Assembly (NCBI GenBank): GCA_963665545.2
Contig: CAXXKZ010000004.1
Coordinates: 558,001 to 622,000 of the forward strand
Length of the DNA: 64,000 bases
Reading direction: 5' to 3'
DNA from: G963665545 sp963665545
Lineage (GTDB): Bacteria; Pseudomonadota; Gammaproteobacteria; Xanthomonadales; SZUA-36
In this document: positions 33,056 through 41,669 of the stretch, piece after piece
How the letters are laid out: every line of letters begins with the position of its first letter
Position numbering within the stretch: the stretch's first letter is position 1
Made by a program: the position numbers and the translations under genes
Notes under the pieces: model-generated
What the model saw: the letters and a program-made list of their open reading frames with translations, nothing else
Told to the model about the DNA's origin: nothing
Databases searched by the model: none

Positions 33056-34303
33056 ATGAACAAGAATAATGTTATTGAACTGGAACGTCGAGCAATCAGT
33101 GCCGATCCGTTGACCGAATTGCTCAAAGAAGGCGCCCGGAAGCTGCTCGCCGAAGCGGTGGAAAGTGAAGTCCAGGAGCTGCTGGCCAAGTATCAGGATT
33201 GGCGTACCGAATCAGGTCATGCCGGTGTGGTGCGCAACGGTTACCTGCCAGAACGTGAGTTGCAGACCGGCCTGGGACCGATCCGGGTGAGAATTCCCAA
33301 GGTGCGCTCGAAGACCGGTGAAGCAGTGAGTTTTCAGTCGGTGCTGGTGCCGCCATATGTGCGCAAGACAGCGACTTTCGAGGCAGCCATTCCGTGGTTG
33401 TACCTCAAAGGGGTATCCAGCGGTGAGATGGCTGAGGCGTTGCGGGTACTGGTGGGCCCGCAGGCACAGGGTCTGTCGGCCAGCACGGTATCCCGCCTGA
33501 AACAGGTATGGGCGGAGGAATATCGAGCGTGGAGCCAGCGTCGCCTGGGACAGGACCGGTGGGTGTATGTCTGGGCTGATGGTGTCTACAGTGGGCTGCG
33601 GGCGGAGGATGCCAAGCTCTGCGCGCTGGTGATCATTGGTGTCAATGAACGCGGCGAAAAACATTTTCTGGCGATTGAGGACGGGGTGCGGGAATCGACT
33701 CAGAGTTGGCGTGAGGTGTTGCTGAATCTGAAGTCGCGCGGCATGAGCGCCCCACAACTGGCGATTGGTGATGGTGCGATGGGTTTTTGGGCGGCGCTGG
33801 ATGAAATCTTTCCGGCCAGCCGCCAGCAACGCTGCTGGATGCACAAGACCATGAATGTACTGAATTGTTTGCCGAAATCCGCACAACCCAAAGCCAAGCA
33901 GGCCCTGCACGCCATCTGGCAGGCGGAAACCAAGGATGATGCAAACAAGGCGTTTGATTTGTTTATTGAGATCTTTGAGGCGAAATACCCGAAAGCGACG
34001 AGCTGTTTGCTCAAGGATCGGGATGAACTGTTGGCATTTTATGATTTTCCGGCCCAACACTGGCAGAGCATCCGGACCAGCAACCCGATTGAATCCACCT
34101 TTGCCACCATCCGCCACCAGACCAAAAGATCCAAAGGTTGTCTGACGCGCAATGGCATGTTGCATATGATGTTCAAATTGAGCCAGTGTGCGGAAAAGAA
34201 ATGGCGCCGGCTACGCGGCTTTGATTACCTGGCCAAGGTGATTACGGGGGTGAAATTCAAAGATGGGATCGAGGTAAAAGAGATTGATCAGGTCGCCGCT
34301 TGA
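33056..34303 (+). CDS. IS256-family transposase (copy 2)
   Basis: A full-length 415-residue transposase identical to copy 1 except at residue 355 (Gln here, Arg in copy 1), just after the catalytic Glu346 motif NPIESTFATIRH. I also noticed one silent difference. Asp175, Asp239 and Glu346 are intact. Arg at 355 is the family-typical residue, so copy 2 may be less active if that position matters. Confidence 0.95.
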   Translation: MNKNNVIELERRAISADPLTELLKEGARKLLAEAVESEVQELLAKYQDWRTESGHAGVVRNGYLPERELQTGLGPIRVRIPKVRSKTGEAVSFQSVLVPPYVRKTATFEAAIPWLYLKGVSSGEMAEALRVLVGPQAQGLSASTVSRLKQVWAEEYRAWSQRRLGQDRWVYVWADGVYSGLRAEDAKLCALVIIGVNERGEKHFLAIEDGVRESTQSWREVLLNLKSRGMSAPQLAIGDGAMGFWAALDEIFPASRQQRCWMHKTMNVLNCLPKSAQPKAKQALHAIWQAETKDDANKAFDLFIEIFEAKYPKATSCLLKDRDELLAFYDFPAQHWQSIRTSNPIESTFATIRHQTKRSKGCLTRNGMLHMMFKLSQCAEKKWRRLRGFDYLAKVITGVKFKDGIEVKEIDQVAA

Positions 34304-34407
34304 ATCAAATGGCTAAACACCAGATTTGACAATAGCTCCCCTCGAACTCTTGTAATGGATAAAATCACTCGGGTACTTCATTCTTATTCTAGCCACCCGC
34401 ACCAACA

Positions 34408-35295
34408 TCACGGGTTCAATATTATGGTTTGTACGCACAGCAAATCCGATATGGTCACGCCGCCGCTGAAATTACAATCAGGATTACCAACCGACCATTG
34501 GTTGATGTCACCCGGGTTCAAAATCTCGGCCGCCTGAACTTGCAGCAGGTCGGTGATGCTGATGCTGTCACTGGAATTCGAATCACCTGCCAGTAACCAA
34601 CCTGCAGCTTCAGTCCGGCGTGCCTTATAGGCATCAAAGACCAACTTGCCGGTTGCAGAGTCAAAGCCCGATGGCGCGCCCAGTTCAACCAATCCGACCA
34701 TTCTTTCTACACTACTCGCGTCAATTGCCGGATTGATGGCCGGGTCAGTATCGGCATCAGCATTGACCCAAAACCTGAAACCCGTCGAACCTGCTGCGTC
34801 ACTGCTGTCCCAATCAAGCTCAACCATATTCCAGCCGGCTTGCGCCGCATGGGCGGCCGAAGTGCCTCCGCCGCCACTGTTGGCGTCAAACACGAACGAA
34901 CCGTTGGCACCTGTGTCCGGCAGGTAGTCGACAGAAAACAGTTCACCGGTTGAAACTTCATTCTCGGGCGGGTCCACCGGATCCGCACTGGAATGGGCAA
35001 CAAGCACCGGTATTACGCTACTGCCTGCACCACTGATTTCAGTGACGTAGATATAAAACCTGATGCGAATCCTGGTATCGGATGCCCCATCCGGACTCAG
35101 ATCAGTCACGTGTTCGTCGCCATTGACCTCAAGGCCGCACAAACCGGCCCAGCGCGGAATTGTGAACGGTGACGCCGCAATGGGTGTGCCGGTTACTGAC
35201 GACCATCCGGTGGTCGCGCAGGCCTCGGCAGCGGTGCTCAGCCCGAATAAAATCACAATTATGCTTCCAAATATGACACGTTCCATGTATTTCAT
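34408..35295 (-). CDS. Exported protein with dockerin-like calcium-binding repeats
   Basis: A 295-residue protein with a signal peptide (IIVILFGLSTAAEA). Residues 25-225 form a beta-rich domain of unknown family with a glycine stretch (ANSGGGGTSAAHAAQ). The C-terminus has two EF-hand-like loops, GDSNSSDSISITDLLQVQ and NPDCNFSGGVTISDLL, spaced as in type I dockerin. The adjacent IPTL-CTERM protein begins with a cohesin-like domain, so a dockerin-cohesin contact between neighbours is plausible. The gene probably began an operon with the IPTL gene before IS copy 2 split it. Confidence 0.72.
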   Translation of the reverse strand: MKYMERVIFGSIIVILFGLSTAAEACATTGWSSVTGTPIAASPFTIPRWAGLCGLEVNGDEHVTDLSPDGASDTRIRIRFYIYVTEISGAGSSVIPVLVAHSSADPVDPPENEVSTGELFSVDYLPDTGANGSFVFDANSGGGGTSAAHAAQAGWNMVELDWDSSDAAGSTGFRFWVNADADTDPAINPAIDASSVERMVGLVELGAPSGFDSATGKLVFDAYKARRTEAAGWLLAGDSNSSDSISITDLLQVQAAEILNPGDINQWSVGNPDCNFSGGVTISDLLCVQTIILNP

Positions 35296-35540
35296 GATTT
35301 GGTCCTGCGTGGTAGTTAGCTATCTTTGCTACACTAGCCCCTGTGACTATACTAAAATTTACAGGCCCAGTCACGTTTTTTGCGATAATTCCGCGGGGCC
35401 CTAAGTGAGGCTAAATCAGTCAATTAGGGTTGATTCCTGGCGCCAATCGGAAGCCTGCGGCCCGGTCTCTGCGTTCACCACACATCGGCGGCGCGCTTCG
35501 GTTAAAATCTCGACCCAGAGGGAACCGCTGCCAAGCGGAT

Positions 35541-36896
35541 ATGAAGAGCGGCACAAGGAACATGCGAAATCTGATCATTCTGATGCTGACGGGCATTCTG
35601 ATCCTGTCGTCAAGCGGCTGTGGCGAGGAGCAGCAGGCAACGCGGGCCGGACTCTTCAAGGAGTTGCCTGAGGGTAAAGATTTGAATTTCCTGGTGATTT
35701 CCTTTGACGCGCTGCGCGCAGACGGGCTGGGCTTGTACGGCTACCATCGCGACACCTCGCCGAGGCTGGACAAATTTGCCGGGCGCGCTTTGGTGTTTGA
35801 ACATGCCTGGGCAGCAGCGCCCGTCACCCCCACCTCGTTTGCCGCTGCTTTCACCGGGCTCAATCCCTATCGCTCCTTCCTCGACCTCAAGGTCATTCCG
35901 ACTCCGACCCTGGCCGGCCTGATGCAGACTTCCGGGCGCCGTACATTTGGTATTTTCAACAATGTCCAATTGGCGCGCGAACGCAATTTTCAGCAGGGAT
36001 TCGATGAGTATACTGCCGACCTGCCCTCCGATCGTGTCGTTCTGGAGCGGGCCAACGAAGCCCTGGAGGCTCACAAAGGCGAGCCCTTCTTTGGTTGGGT
36101 TCACTTTATCAGCCCGCACACGCCTTATACCTACCGCAGAATGTCGACCCACCTAGCGCCGTTGGAAAGTGAGGGCCGCTATGCGCGCGCGGTACCGAGC
36201 AAACCGGAGGTACAATCCGGCGAAGAAATTCGGCGTGTTCGTGAACTCTATGACGGCGAAATCTACTACGCCGATTTCCTGTTCGGAAAAATCCTCAGGC
36301 AACTTCGCGATCTCGACCTGCTGGACAATACCGTCATCGTCGTCACTTCCGATCACGGCGAAGCATTTATGGAACACGGCCAACTGGGGCACCGCTCGGT
36401 CTATGAAGCGGTGGCGCGCATCCCGATGGTGATTCGCCATCCACGAAACCTGCAAGGCAGCCGCACCGACATCCCATACAGCAACGTCGATTTGCTGCCC
36501 ACGCTGGCCGCCATCGCCGGCATCGCCGTGCCCGTGGGCCTGGATGGCATTGACCTGACAAGCCCCGTGCCGGTGAATCACGCGAGGCTGATCACATTAA
36601 TGACCAACGAGGAACGAGCGCGGATCGCCATCGCGCGCGCCGGTTACAAAATGATCATGAACTGCACGCCCGAATATTTCGAGGAACTCTACAACCTCAA
36701 CGAAGACCCGGGCGAATTGGCAGATCAAGCCGAGCAGGATCCGGACTTGATGGGCGAACTCGCTGACGCGATTGAACAGAGATTGGGCGCCGACCCCTGC
36801 GAGCTGATCATGCAGTCCAATCGGGGCCATGCACCAGAAGAGCTGTTGAATTCCGATCAGATCAAGCAATTGAAAGCCCTGGGCTATACGCAGTAA
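35541..36896 (+). CDS. Sulfatase-fold lipoprotein with Thr at the catalytic position (1)
   Basis: About 451 residues from ATG 35541 (35562 is also possible); the frame extends upstream without conserved features. A lipobox (SSSGC, Cys27) predicts a lipoprotein. Metal-site sequences are ISFDALRADGLGLYGY (Asp56) and VIVVTSDHGEAFMEHGQ. The nucleophile site reads AAPVTPTSFAAAFTG, with Thr96 where sulfatases have the Cys/Ser that becomes formylglycine. A sulfatase activity is therefore doubtful; Thr nucleophiles are used by phosphoglycerol/phosphoethanolamine transferases and nucleotide phosphodiesterases. First gene of a six-gene operon, 12 bases before the next. Confidence 0.82.
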   Translation: MKSGTRNMRNLIILMLTGILILSSSGCGEEQQATRAGLFKELPEGKDLNFLVISFDALRADGLGLYGYHRDTSPRLDKFAGRALVFEHAWAAAPVTPTSFAAAFTGLNPYRSFLDLKVIPTPTLAGLMQTSGRRTFGIFNNVQLARERNFQQGFDEYTADLPSDRVVLERANEALEAHKGEPFFGWVHFISPHTPYTYRRMSTHLAPLESEGRYARAVPSKPEVQSGEEIRRVRELYDGEIYYADFLFGKILRQLRDLDLLDNTVIVVTSDHGEAFMEHGQLGHRSVYEAVARIPMVIRHPRNLQGSRTDIPYSNVDLLPTLAAIAGIAVPVGLDGIDLTSPVPVNHARLITLMTNEERARIAIARAGYKMIMNCTPEYFEELYNLNEDPGELADQAEQDPDLMGELADAIEQRLGADPCELIMQSNRGHAPEELLNSDQIKQLKALGYTQ

Positions 36897-36908
36897 AGCC
36901 TGGTAGAC

Positions 36909-38426
36909 ATGCAAACCAGCCAGCCACATCGAGCACACCCGCGACCTCACGCGGCCACCTTGCTGGCCACGTTACCGGCTACGTTGCTGGCTACGTTGCT
37001 GGCCACATTGCTGCTTGGGGCATGCCACAACAACACGCTGCCTGCGCCCCGAAATCTGCTGGTCATTTGCCTCGATACCGTTCGCCATGACAGCTTTTTC
37101 GCTGAGGATATCTCGGATGACTTGACGCCCTGGCTGGCGTCGGCCCAGGTCTATGCCAATGCAATGTCAACCGCGCCCTGGACGATTCCAGCCGTGGCCA
37201 GCCTGATGACCGGCCGCTATCCGGTCGAGCACGGCGCCGGGCGTTTCGCCAATCCGGCCGCCAACCTCGATACCGACCTGCCCAGTGTGCTGGACAGCGA
37301 AATCGACACCTTGGCAGAGCATCTTGCTGCCCGCTATTTCCGTACCGGCGCATTTGTATCGCACCCGTTCTTCAAAGCCGGCCTGGGCCTGGATCAGGGC
37401 TTCCAGCACGTACACAACCGCCGCGGTTGGTGGCGGGACGTTGCCGCGTTCTGGAAATGGGCCGATCGTATCGAGCCACCCACGCGATTTTTTGCCTACC
37501 TGCATTTCATGGAAGCGCACCACCGCCATACCAAGCCCAACGACGAATTGCGCGCCTTTTTGGATGGTTTGGACAGCGCCGAAGTTGAAGTGCTGAAACA
37601 AGCAATAAACCAGCGTCCGGCTGCCAATTGCACCAACGGTGATTCCCGCAGATGCCTGCAGAGCGTGGCATACGAGGCCTCGGTGCGCGAGTTGCGCAAT
37701 GGCGTTGCCTCCATCCTCGTTGACCTGCGGGAACGCGATCTGCTGGACAAAACACTGGTGCTGGTCTATTCCGATCACGGCGAGGAATTCTGGGACCACG
37801 AAGACCTGCAGCGCATTGACAAACAGGATCCACGCAAGCAGACCGGACTGGGTCATGGGCAAAGCATGTTCCAGGAACTGCTGCATGTACCCCTACTGGT
37901 CTGGCAACCGGGCGAGCCAGGGCAAACCCACCAGGAGAATGTCAGCCTGGTGGATGTGCTGCCCTCGCTACTGACCTGGCTTGAACTGGACGAGGCGCAT
38001 ATTGATCCGTCGGCGACCGCCGGCGTCGAATTGGCTGACTTAGCTGCCGGGGTGCGGGAACTGCCGCCATTGTCCACAGCGGGCTTCTGGCAGGGACTGT
38101 TCGGCCGCGAGGAGCGACTGATCTATTCCTCGGGCATCGCGTACGGACCCGAACAGGTCGCCACCCGGCAGGGCTCAACCAAGTCCATATTCCACTTGAG
38201 AAATGACGCTATGGCGCTGTATCAACTCGACTCGGACCCGCATGAACTGGCACCACTGAACGATGATGGGCTGGCGCTGTCTTTTGACACGCTGACCGGC
38301 GATTACCTCGAAATGACTGCACTCTACGGCGATACCGCGCGCAACGAGCTCAACAGCGATCAGCTTGACGATCTAAAAGCCATTGGCTACCTCCAGGGTA
38401 TGGAAGAGAAACCCAGAAAGGAATAG
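36909..38426 (+). CDS. Sulfatase-fold lipoprotein with Thr at the catalytic position (2)
   Basis: A 505-residue paralogue-like partner of the preceding gene. The signal (residues 17-38) is a run of A-T-L-L units ending in lipobox LLGAC (Cys39). The metal-site and core motifs are LVICLDTVRHDSF, VLVYSDHGEEFWDHED and the C-terminal LKAIGYLQ. The nucleophile position is Thr92 in APWTIPAVASLMTG, again not Cys/Ser. Both proteins may transfer or remove a phosphate-linked group on a periplasmic glycan or lipid. ATG is 12 bases after the upstream stop; the next gene follows after 6 bases. Confidence 0.82.
   Translation: MQTSQPHRAHPRPHAATLLATLPATLLATLLATLLLGACHNNTLPAPRNLLVICLDTVRHDSFFAEDISDDLTPWLASAQVYANAMSTAPWTIPAVASLMTGRYPVEHGAGRFANPAANLDTDLPSVLDSEIDTLAEHLAARYFRTGAFVSHPFFKAGLGLDQGFQHVHNRRGWWRDVAAFWKWADRIEPPTRFFAYLHFMEAHHRHTKPNDELRAFLDGLDSAEVEVLKQAINQRPAANCTNGDSRRCLQSVAYEASVRELRNGVASILVDLRERDLLDKTLVLVYSDHGEEFWDHEDLQRIDKQDPRKQTGLGHGQSMFQELLHVPLLVWQPGEPGQTHQENVSLVDVLPSLLTWLELDEAHIDPSATAGVELADLAAGVRELPPLSTAGFWQGLFGREERLIYSSGIAYGPEQVATRQGSTKSIFHLRNDAMALYQLDSDPHELAPLNDDGLALSFDTLTGDYLEMTALYGDTARNELNSDQLDDLKAIGYLQGMEEKPRKE
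36958..37018 (+). repeat. Tandem repeat inside a signal-peptide coding region
   Basis: Four to five copies of a 12-bp unit (A-C-G-T-T-G-C-T-G-G-C-T/C with variants) encode the run L-L-A-T. The unit is a multiple of three, so slippage would lengthen or shorten the hydrophobic core of the lipoprotein signal without a frameshift. Variation in copy number between strains would be expected. Confidence 0.6.
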
Positions 38427-38432
38427 AACCCT

Positions 38433-40382
38433 ATGCATCGATTTTTTAGCAGCCAGCCATTGGCTATTTCCCCGCTCATCGCCTGGCGCGCCCTGGCCGC
38501 GATGGCCATATTGGCGCTCAGCGCTTGTGGCGGCAGCGCCGAACCAGTGGAAAAGCGTTTGATCATCATTGGCTTTGACGGGATGGATCCAGTGCTGGCG
38601 CAGCAGTGGATGGACGACGGCAGCCTGCCCAATTTCGATCGCCTGAGCCAGCAGGGCCAGTTCAAACCGCTGGAAACCAGTAACCCACCCCAATCGCCGG
38701 TCGCCTGGTCCAGCTTCGCCACCGGCACCGACCCGGGCCAGCACGGCATTTACGATTTCCTGCGCCGCGATCCGGACCGCTACAGCCCGGCTTTCTCAAT
38801 ATCCGAAAACGTCCCGCCCGAGGATTATCTCTCGCTGTTCGGCATGGAATTGCCACTCGACAGCGGCAGCGTCCACAACCGCCGGGTCGGCAACCCTTTC
38901 TGGTCTGACATCGAGGCCGCCGGAGGCAGGGCAACGGTACTGCGCGTGCCGGTCACTTATCCGCCCGATCCGATTCACCGGATGCTGTCCGGCATGGGCG
39001 TGCCTGACCTGCTGGGCACACAGGGCACTTACACCATTTACACCACGCGACCGTCGGCTGCGGCCACCACCAAAAGTACACGGGCGGTGCGTTTGCGGCC
39101 CAATCGCGAAGGCCATATAGAAACCAAACTCGAAGGCCCGGGGCACCCGCTCAAGCCGGCGGCGGAGGCGCTGAGTACGCCAATAATTCTGGACAAGGAC
39201 GCAGAGCGGGTTCGCGTTCAAATGGGCGATGCCGACATTTCGCTGGCCGCCGGTGAATGGTCTGATTGGATTAGCGTCGACTTCAACTATTTCGGCCCGG
39301 CCGCGGTCAGCGGTATCGTCCGGCTGTACCTGGTCAGCGCTTATCCACGGGTGCAGCTTTATGTCTCGCCGATACATATTGACCCGCGTGATCCGGTTGT
39401 GACCCTGTCTTCACCGCCTGATTACGTTGAAGAACTGGCCGATCGCTTCGGCCTGTTTCACACCATCGGCATGCCCGAAGAAACCTGGTCGCTCAATGAA
39501 GGCCACATCTCAGACAAGGCCTATCTGGAAATGATCGGCGCAACCTTGGCCGAGCGCGAAGCCATTTTTTTCGACGCGCTCGAACAACACGACAGCGATA
39601 TGGTGGTAGGTGTTTTTGTACAAACCGATCGGGTGTCGCACATGTTTTATCGCGGCATCGATCCACAGCATCCGCTCTACGCCGACAGCGGAGAGCAAGC
39701 GCGAAATGCGATCCACTGGATCTACCGCGAAGCCGACCGCATACTGGGTCGGACCATGGACTCCATGGGGCCCGACGACCAGTTGTTGGTGCTCAGCGAC
39801 CATGGCTTCGCGCCTTTCCGGCGTTCGGTGCATCTCAATCGCTGGCTGACCGACAACGGCCTGATGGTTTTGAAAGCCGGCAAAAGCACTTCCGGCATTG
39901 GTTTCAGCGGCGTGGACTGGGCGAAAACTCAGGCCTACGCGGTGGGCTTGAACAGCATATTTATCAATCTGAAGGGGCGCGAATCACAGGGCATCGTCGA
40001 AGCGGACCAGGTCGATGCCATCAAACAGCAAATTATTCATGACCTGCCGGCACTGATGGACCCCGAAACGGCTGAGCAGGTGGTGTTGCAGGTGTTCGAC
40101 GCAAAACAGATATACAGCGGCAATGCCAATAACGACGCGCCCGACCTGGTGGTGGGATATGCCCCCGGCTTCAGGGCGTCCTGGCAAACAACGCTGGGCG
40201 GGGTGCCGGGCAAGCTGGTGGACGACAATGCGCGCAAGTGGAGTGGCGATCACTGCATTGCGCCCGAGGCGGTACCGGGTGTGCTGTTTACCTCGTTCAC
40301 GCCGGATTTGCCAATCAACACGATCCCCGATATTGCGCGCTATGCGCGGGAAACGGTCCGCGGATTGAACCCGAACCCTTGA
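38433..40382 (+). CDS. Type I phosphodiesterase/nucleotide pyrophosphatase-like lipoprotein
   Basis: A 649-residue alkaline-phosphatase-superfamily protein. Lipobox LSACGG (Cys32). Metal site IIIGFDGMDP (Asp49) and probable nucleophile Ser88 in NPPQSPVAWSSFATG, followed by DPGQHGIYDFL. Further metal ligands lie in GVFVQTDRVSHMFY, LLVLSDHGFAPFRRSV and WSGDHCIAPEAVPG. This matches the large predicted phosphodiesterases (AP3158-like) rather than sulfatases. It is 6 bases after the second sulfatase-fold gene and is translationally coupled. The substrate is likely a phosphodiester outside the cell; the natural one is unknown. Confidence 0.83.
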   Translation: MHRFFSSQPLAISPLIAWRALAAMAILALSACGGSAEPVEKRLIIIGFDGMDPVLAQQWMDDGSLPNFDRLSQQGQFKPLETSNPPQSPVAWSSFATGTDPGQHGIYDFLRRDPDRYSPAFSISENVPPEDYLSLFGMELPLDSGSVHNRRVGNPFWSDIEAAGGRATVLRVPVTYPPDPIHRMLSGMGVPDLLGTQGTYTIYTTRPSAAATTKSTRAVRLRPNREGHIETKLEGPGHPLKPAAEALSTPIILDKDAERVRVQMGDADISLAAGEWSDWISVDFNYFGPAAVSGIVRLYLVSAYPRVQLYVSPIHIDPRDPVVTLSSPPDYVEELADRFGLFHTIGMPEETWSLNEGHISDKAYLEMIGATLAEREAIFFDALEQHDSDMVVGVFVQTDRVSHMFYRGIDPQHPLYADSGEQARNAIHWIYREADRILGRTMDSMGPDDQLLVLSDHGFAPFRRSVHLNRWLTDNGLMVLKAGKSTSGIGFSGVDWAKTQAYAVGLNSIFINLKGRESQGIVEADQVDAIKQQIIHDLPALMDPETAEQVVLQVFDAKQIYSGNANNDAPDLVVGYAPGFRASWQTTLGGVPGKLVDDNARKWSGDHCIAPEAVPGVLFTSFTPDLPINTIPDIARYARETVRGLNPNP

Positions 40383-40448
40383 AGTCGAGCCCTTGAAGTC
40401 GAATCTTTGAAGCTGAATCCTTGAAGCTGAATCCTTGAAGCTGAATCC
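40379..40448 (+). repeat. Five 14-bp tandem repeats between the phosphodiesterase and sulfotransferase genes
   Basis: Five perfect-length units begin TTGAAG at 40379, 40393, 40407, 40421 and 40435; the last three are identical (TTGAAGCTGAATCC). A partial sixth starts at 40449. The first unit contains the TGA stop of the phosphodiesterase gene, and the sixth supplies a possible TTG start for the sulfotransferase. As 14 is not a multiple of three, changing the copy number alters phase and spacing between the genes. Confidence 0.85.
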
Positions 40449-41594
40449 TTGAAACCGGGCCAACAGACCACAGGCGAGGCCACTGGCGTGCATGTGCCTT
40501 CGGGTTTGCACCTGCAATGCCGATTTTTCGCCGCCACGCGCCGGCTGTGGCGGTGGCTGGGCCAATTTGAATCGCGGATTCTGGCTGACGAAATCGACGG
40601 CATTGAAATCGACCGCCCAATCTACGTCTGCAGCCTCGCGCGGGCCGGCACCACTGTCGTCACTGAAATGCTGGAGCGGCATCCCGATCTCACCAGCCAC
40701 CACTACAGCGACTTCCCCAACGTCTGGACACCGTACTGGCGCAATGACCTGCTGCAGAAAACCCGGCGCGAATTGCCGGCTCTGACCGAGCGCGCCCATG
40801 GCGACCGCATTCGCGTCAGCAACGACAGCCCGGAGGCCGTTGAGGAAATTCTGTGGATGGCGTTCATTGAAGGATTGCATGATCCTGCACGCCCAAACGT
40901 ACTGGACGGCAGCACGCCCAACGCCATCTTTGATGCCTATTACGCCAACCAAATTCGCAAACTGCTGGCCGTGCGCAAAGCACCGCGCTACCTGGCCAAG
41001 GGCAATTACAATATTTCCCGACTGGAATACCTTCTCAAATTGTTCCCCAGCGCCCGCTTCGTCATTCCCATCCGCGAACCCGCTGCACATGTCGCCTCCC
41101 TGGCCCGACAACACGAGCGGTTTCTTGCCGCGCACAGCCAGGACCCGCGGGTCGGACGCCAACTTTCCCTCGCCGAACATTTCGAATTCGGCCCGCACCG
41201 GACCTGCATCAATTTCGGCAACCCCGGTGAAACCCGACAGATTCTTGAGGACTGGGCAGAGGGGCGTGAAACCGAAGGCTGGGCCCGCTATTGGGCAGCC
41301 ACTTACCATTATCTCGGGTCGCGCCTGGAGGCCAATCCCACGTTGGCGCAGGCCTGTTTTCTGTTCCGCTACGAAGACCTTTGTCAACACTCAGAGACGG
41401 TGATCGATGCCATGACCCGGCACTGCGAATTGAGTGATGAGGCATTTTCAACCGCTCGCGAGGAATACGCACAGACGCTCAGCCTGCCGACGTATTACCA
41501 GCCATCATTCAGCGCTCGTGACGTGGCGCTGATTTCCCGTCACTGCCAGCCACCGCTTGAAGCCTTGACCCCACATATCAAAAGGCCGGTCTGA
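40449..41594 (+). CDS. Sulfotransferase family protein (PAPS-dependent)
   Basis: Up to 381 residues. The 5' end is uncertain: TTG 40449 falls in the tandem repeat, while GTG 40488 has GGCGAGG upstream and may be the true start (368 residues). The 5'-phosphosulfate loop is YVCSLARAGTTVVTEMLERH (normally S-R-S-G-T-T), and a 3'-phosphate-binding region follows in AKGNYNISRLEYLLKLFPSARFVIPIREP. Such enzymes transfer sulfate from PAPS to carbohydrate or lipid hydroxyls. Encoding one next to sulfatase-fold and phosphodiesterase genes suggests modification of an exported glycan or lipid. Confidence 0.82.
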   Translation: MKPGQQTTGEATGVHVPSGLHLQCRFFAATRRLWRWLGQFESRILADEIDGIEIDRPIYVCSLARAGTTVVTEMLERHPDLTSHHYSDFPNVWTPYWRNDLLQKTRRELPALTERAHGDRIRVSNDSPEAVEEILWMAFIEGLHDPARPNVLDGSTPNAIFDAYYANQIRKLLAVRKAPRYLAKGNYNISRLEYLLKLFPSARFVIPIREPAAHVASLARQHERFLAAHSQDPRVGRQLSLAEHFEFGPHRTCINFGNPGETRQILEDWAEGRETEGWARYWAATYHYLGSRLEANPTLAQACFLFRYEDLCQHSETVIDAMTRHCELSDEAFSTAREEYAQTLSLPTYYQPSFSARDVALISRHCQPPLEALTPHIKRPV

Positions 41595-41669
41595 CTGCAG
41601 GTTGCGGGTATATTCCAGGCCTGATTGCCGCTATAATCCTGCGCCTGACACGGAATCGGACCCAAGGAT

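Larger units (their letters stand above)
32954..34338 (+). mobile_element. IS256-family insertion sequence, copy 2 (1385 bp)
   Basis: Same length and ends as copy 1, in opposite orientation. The target duplication is CCCTCGAAC at 32945-32953 and 34339-34347. Terminal inverted repeats lie at 32954-32986 and 34306-34338. It sits 16 bases upstream of the IPTL-CTERM start codon and 70 bases downstream of the dockerin-like gene, both on the minus strand. Because each copy has its own matching duplication, the two copies inserted independently. Confidence 0.92.

Noticed and set aside
24814..34338. Composite transposon formed by the two inverted IS copies
   Set aside because: Each copy has its own matching 9-bp duplication (AGATATTAG and CCCTCGAAC), so they inserted separately and the interval was not moved or inverted between them.
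35541..38426. Calling the two sulfatase-fold proteins arylsulfatases
   Set aside because: The Cys/Ser-x-Pro-x-Arg formylglycine motif is absent; Thr occupies the nucleophile position, so the family name does not give the activity.
39984..41390. 468-codon open frame antisense to the phosphodiesterase and sulfotransferase genes
   Set aside because: It spans two well-supported genes on the other strand, covers the tandem repeat, and has no recognisable motif; it is a by-product of GC-rich coding sequence.
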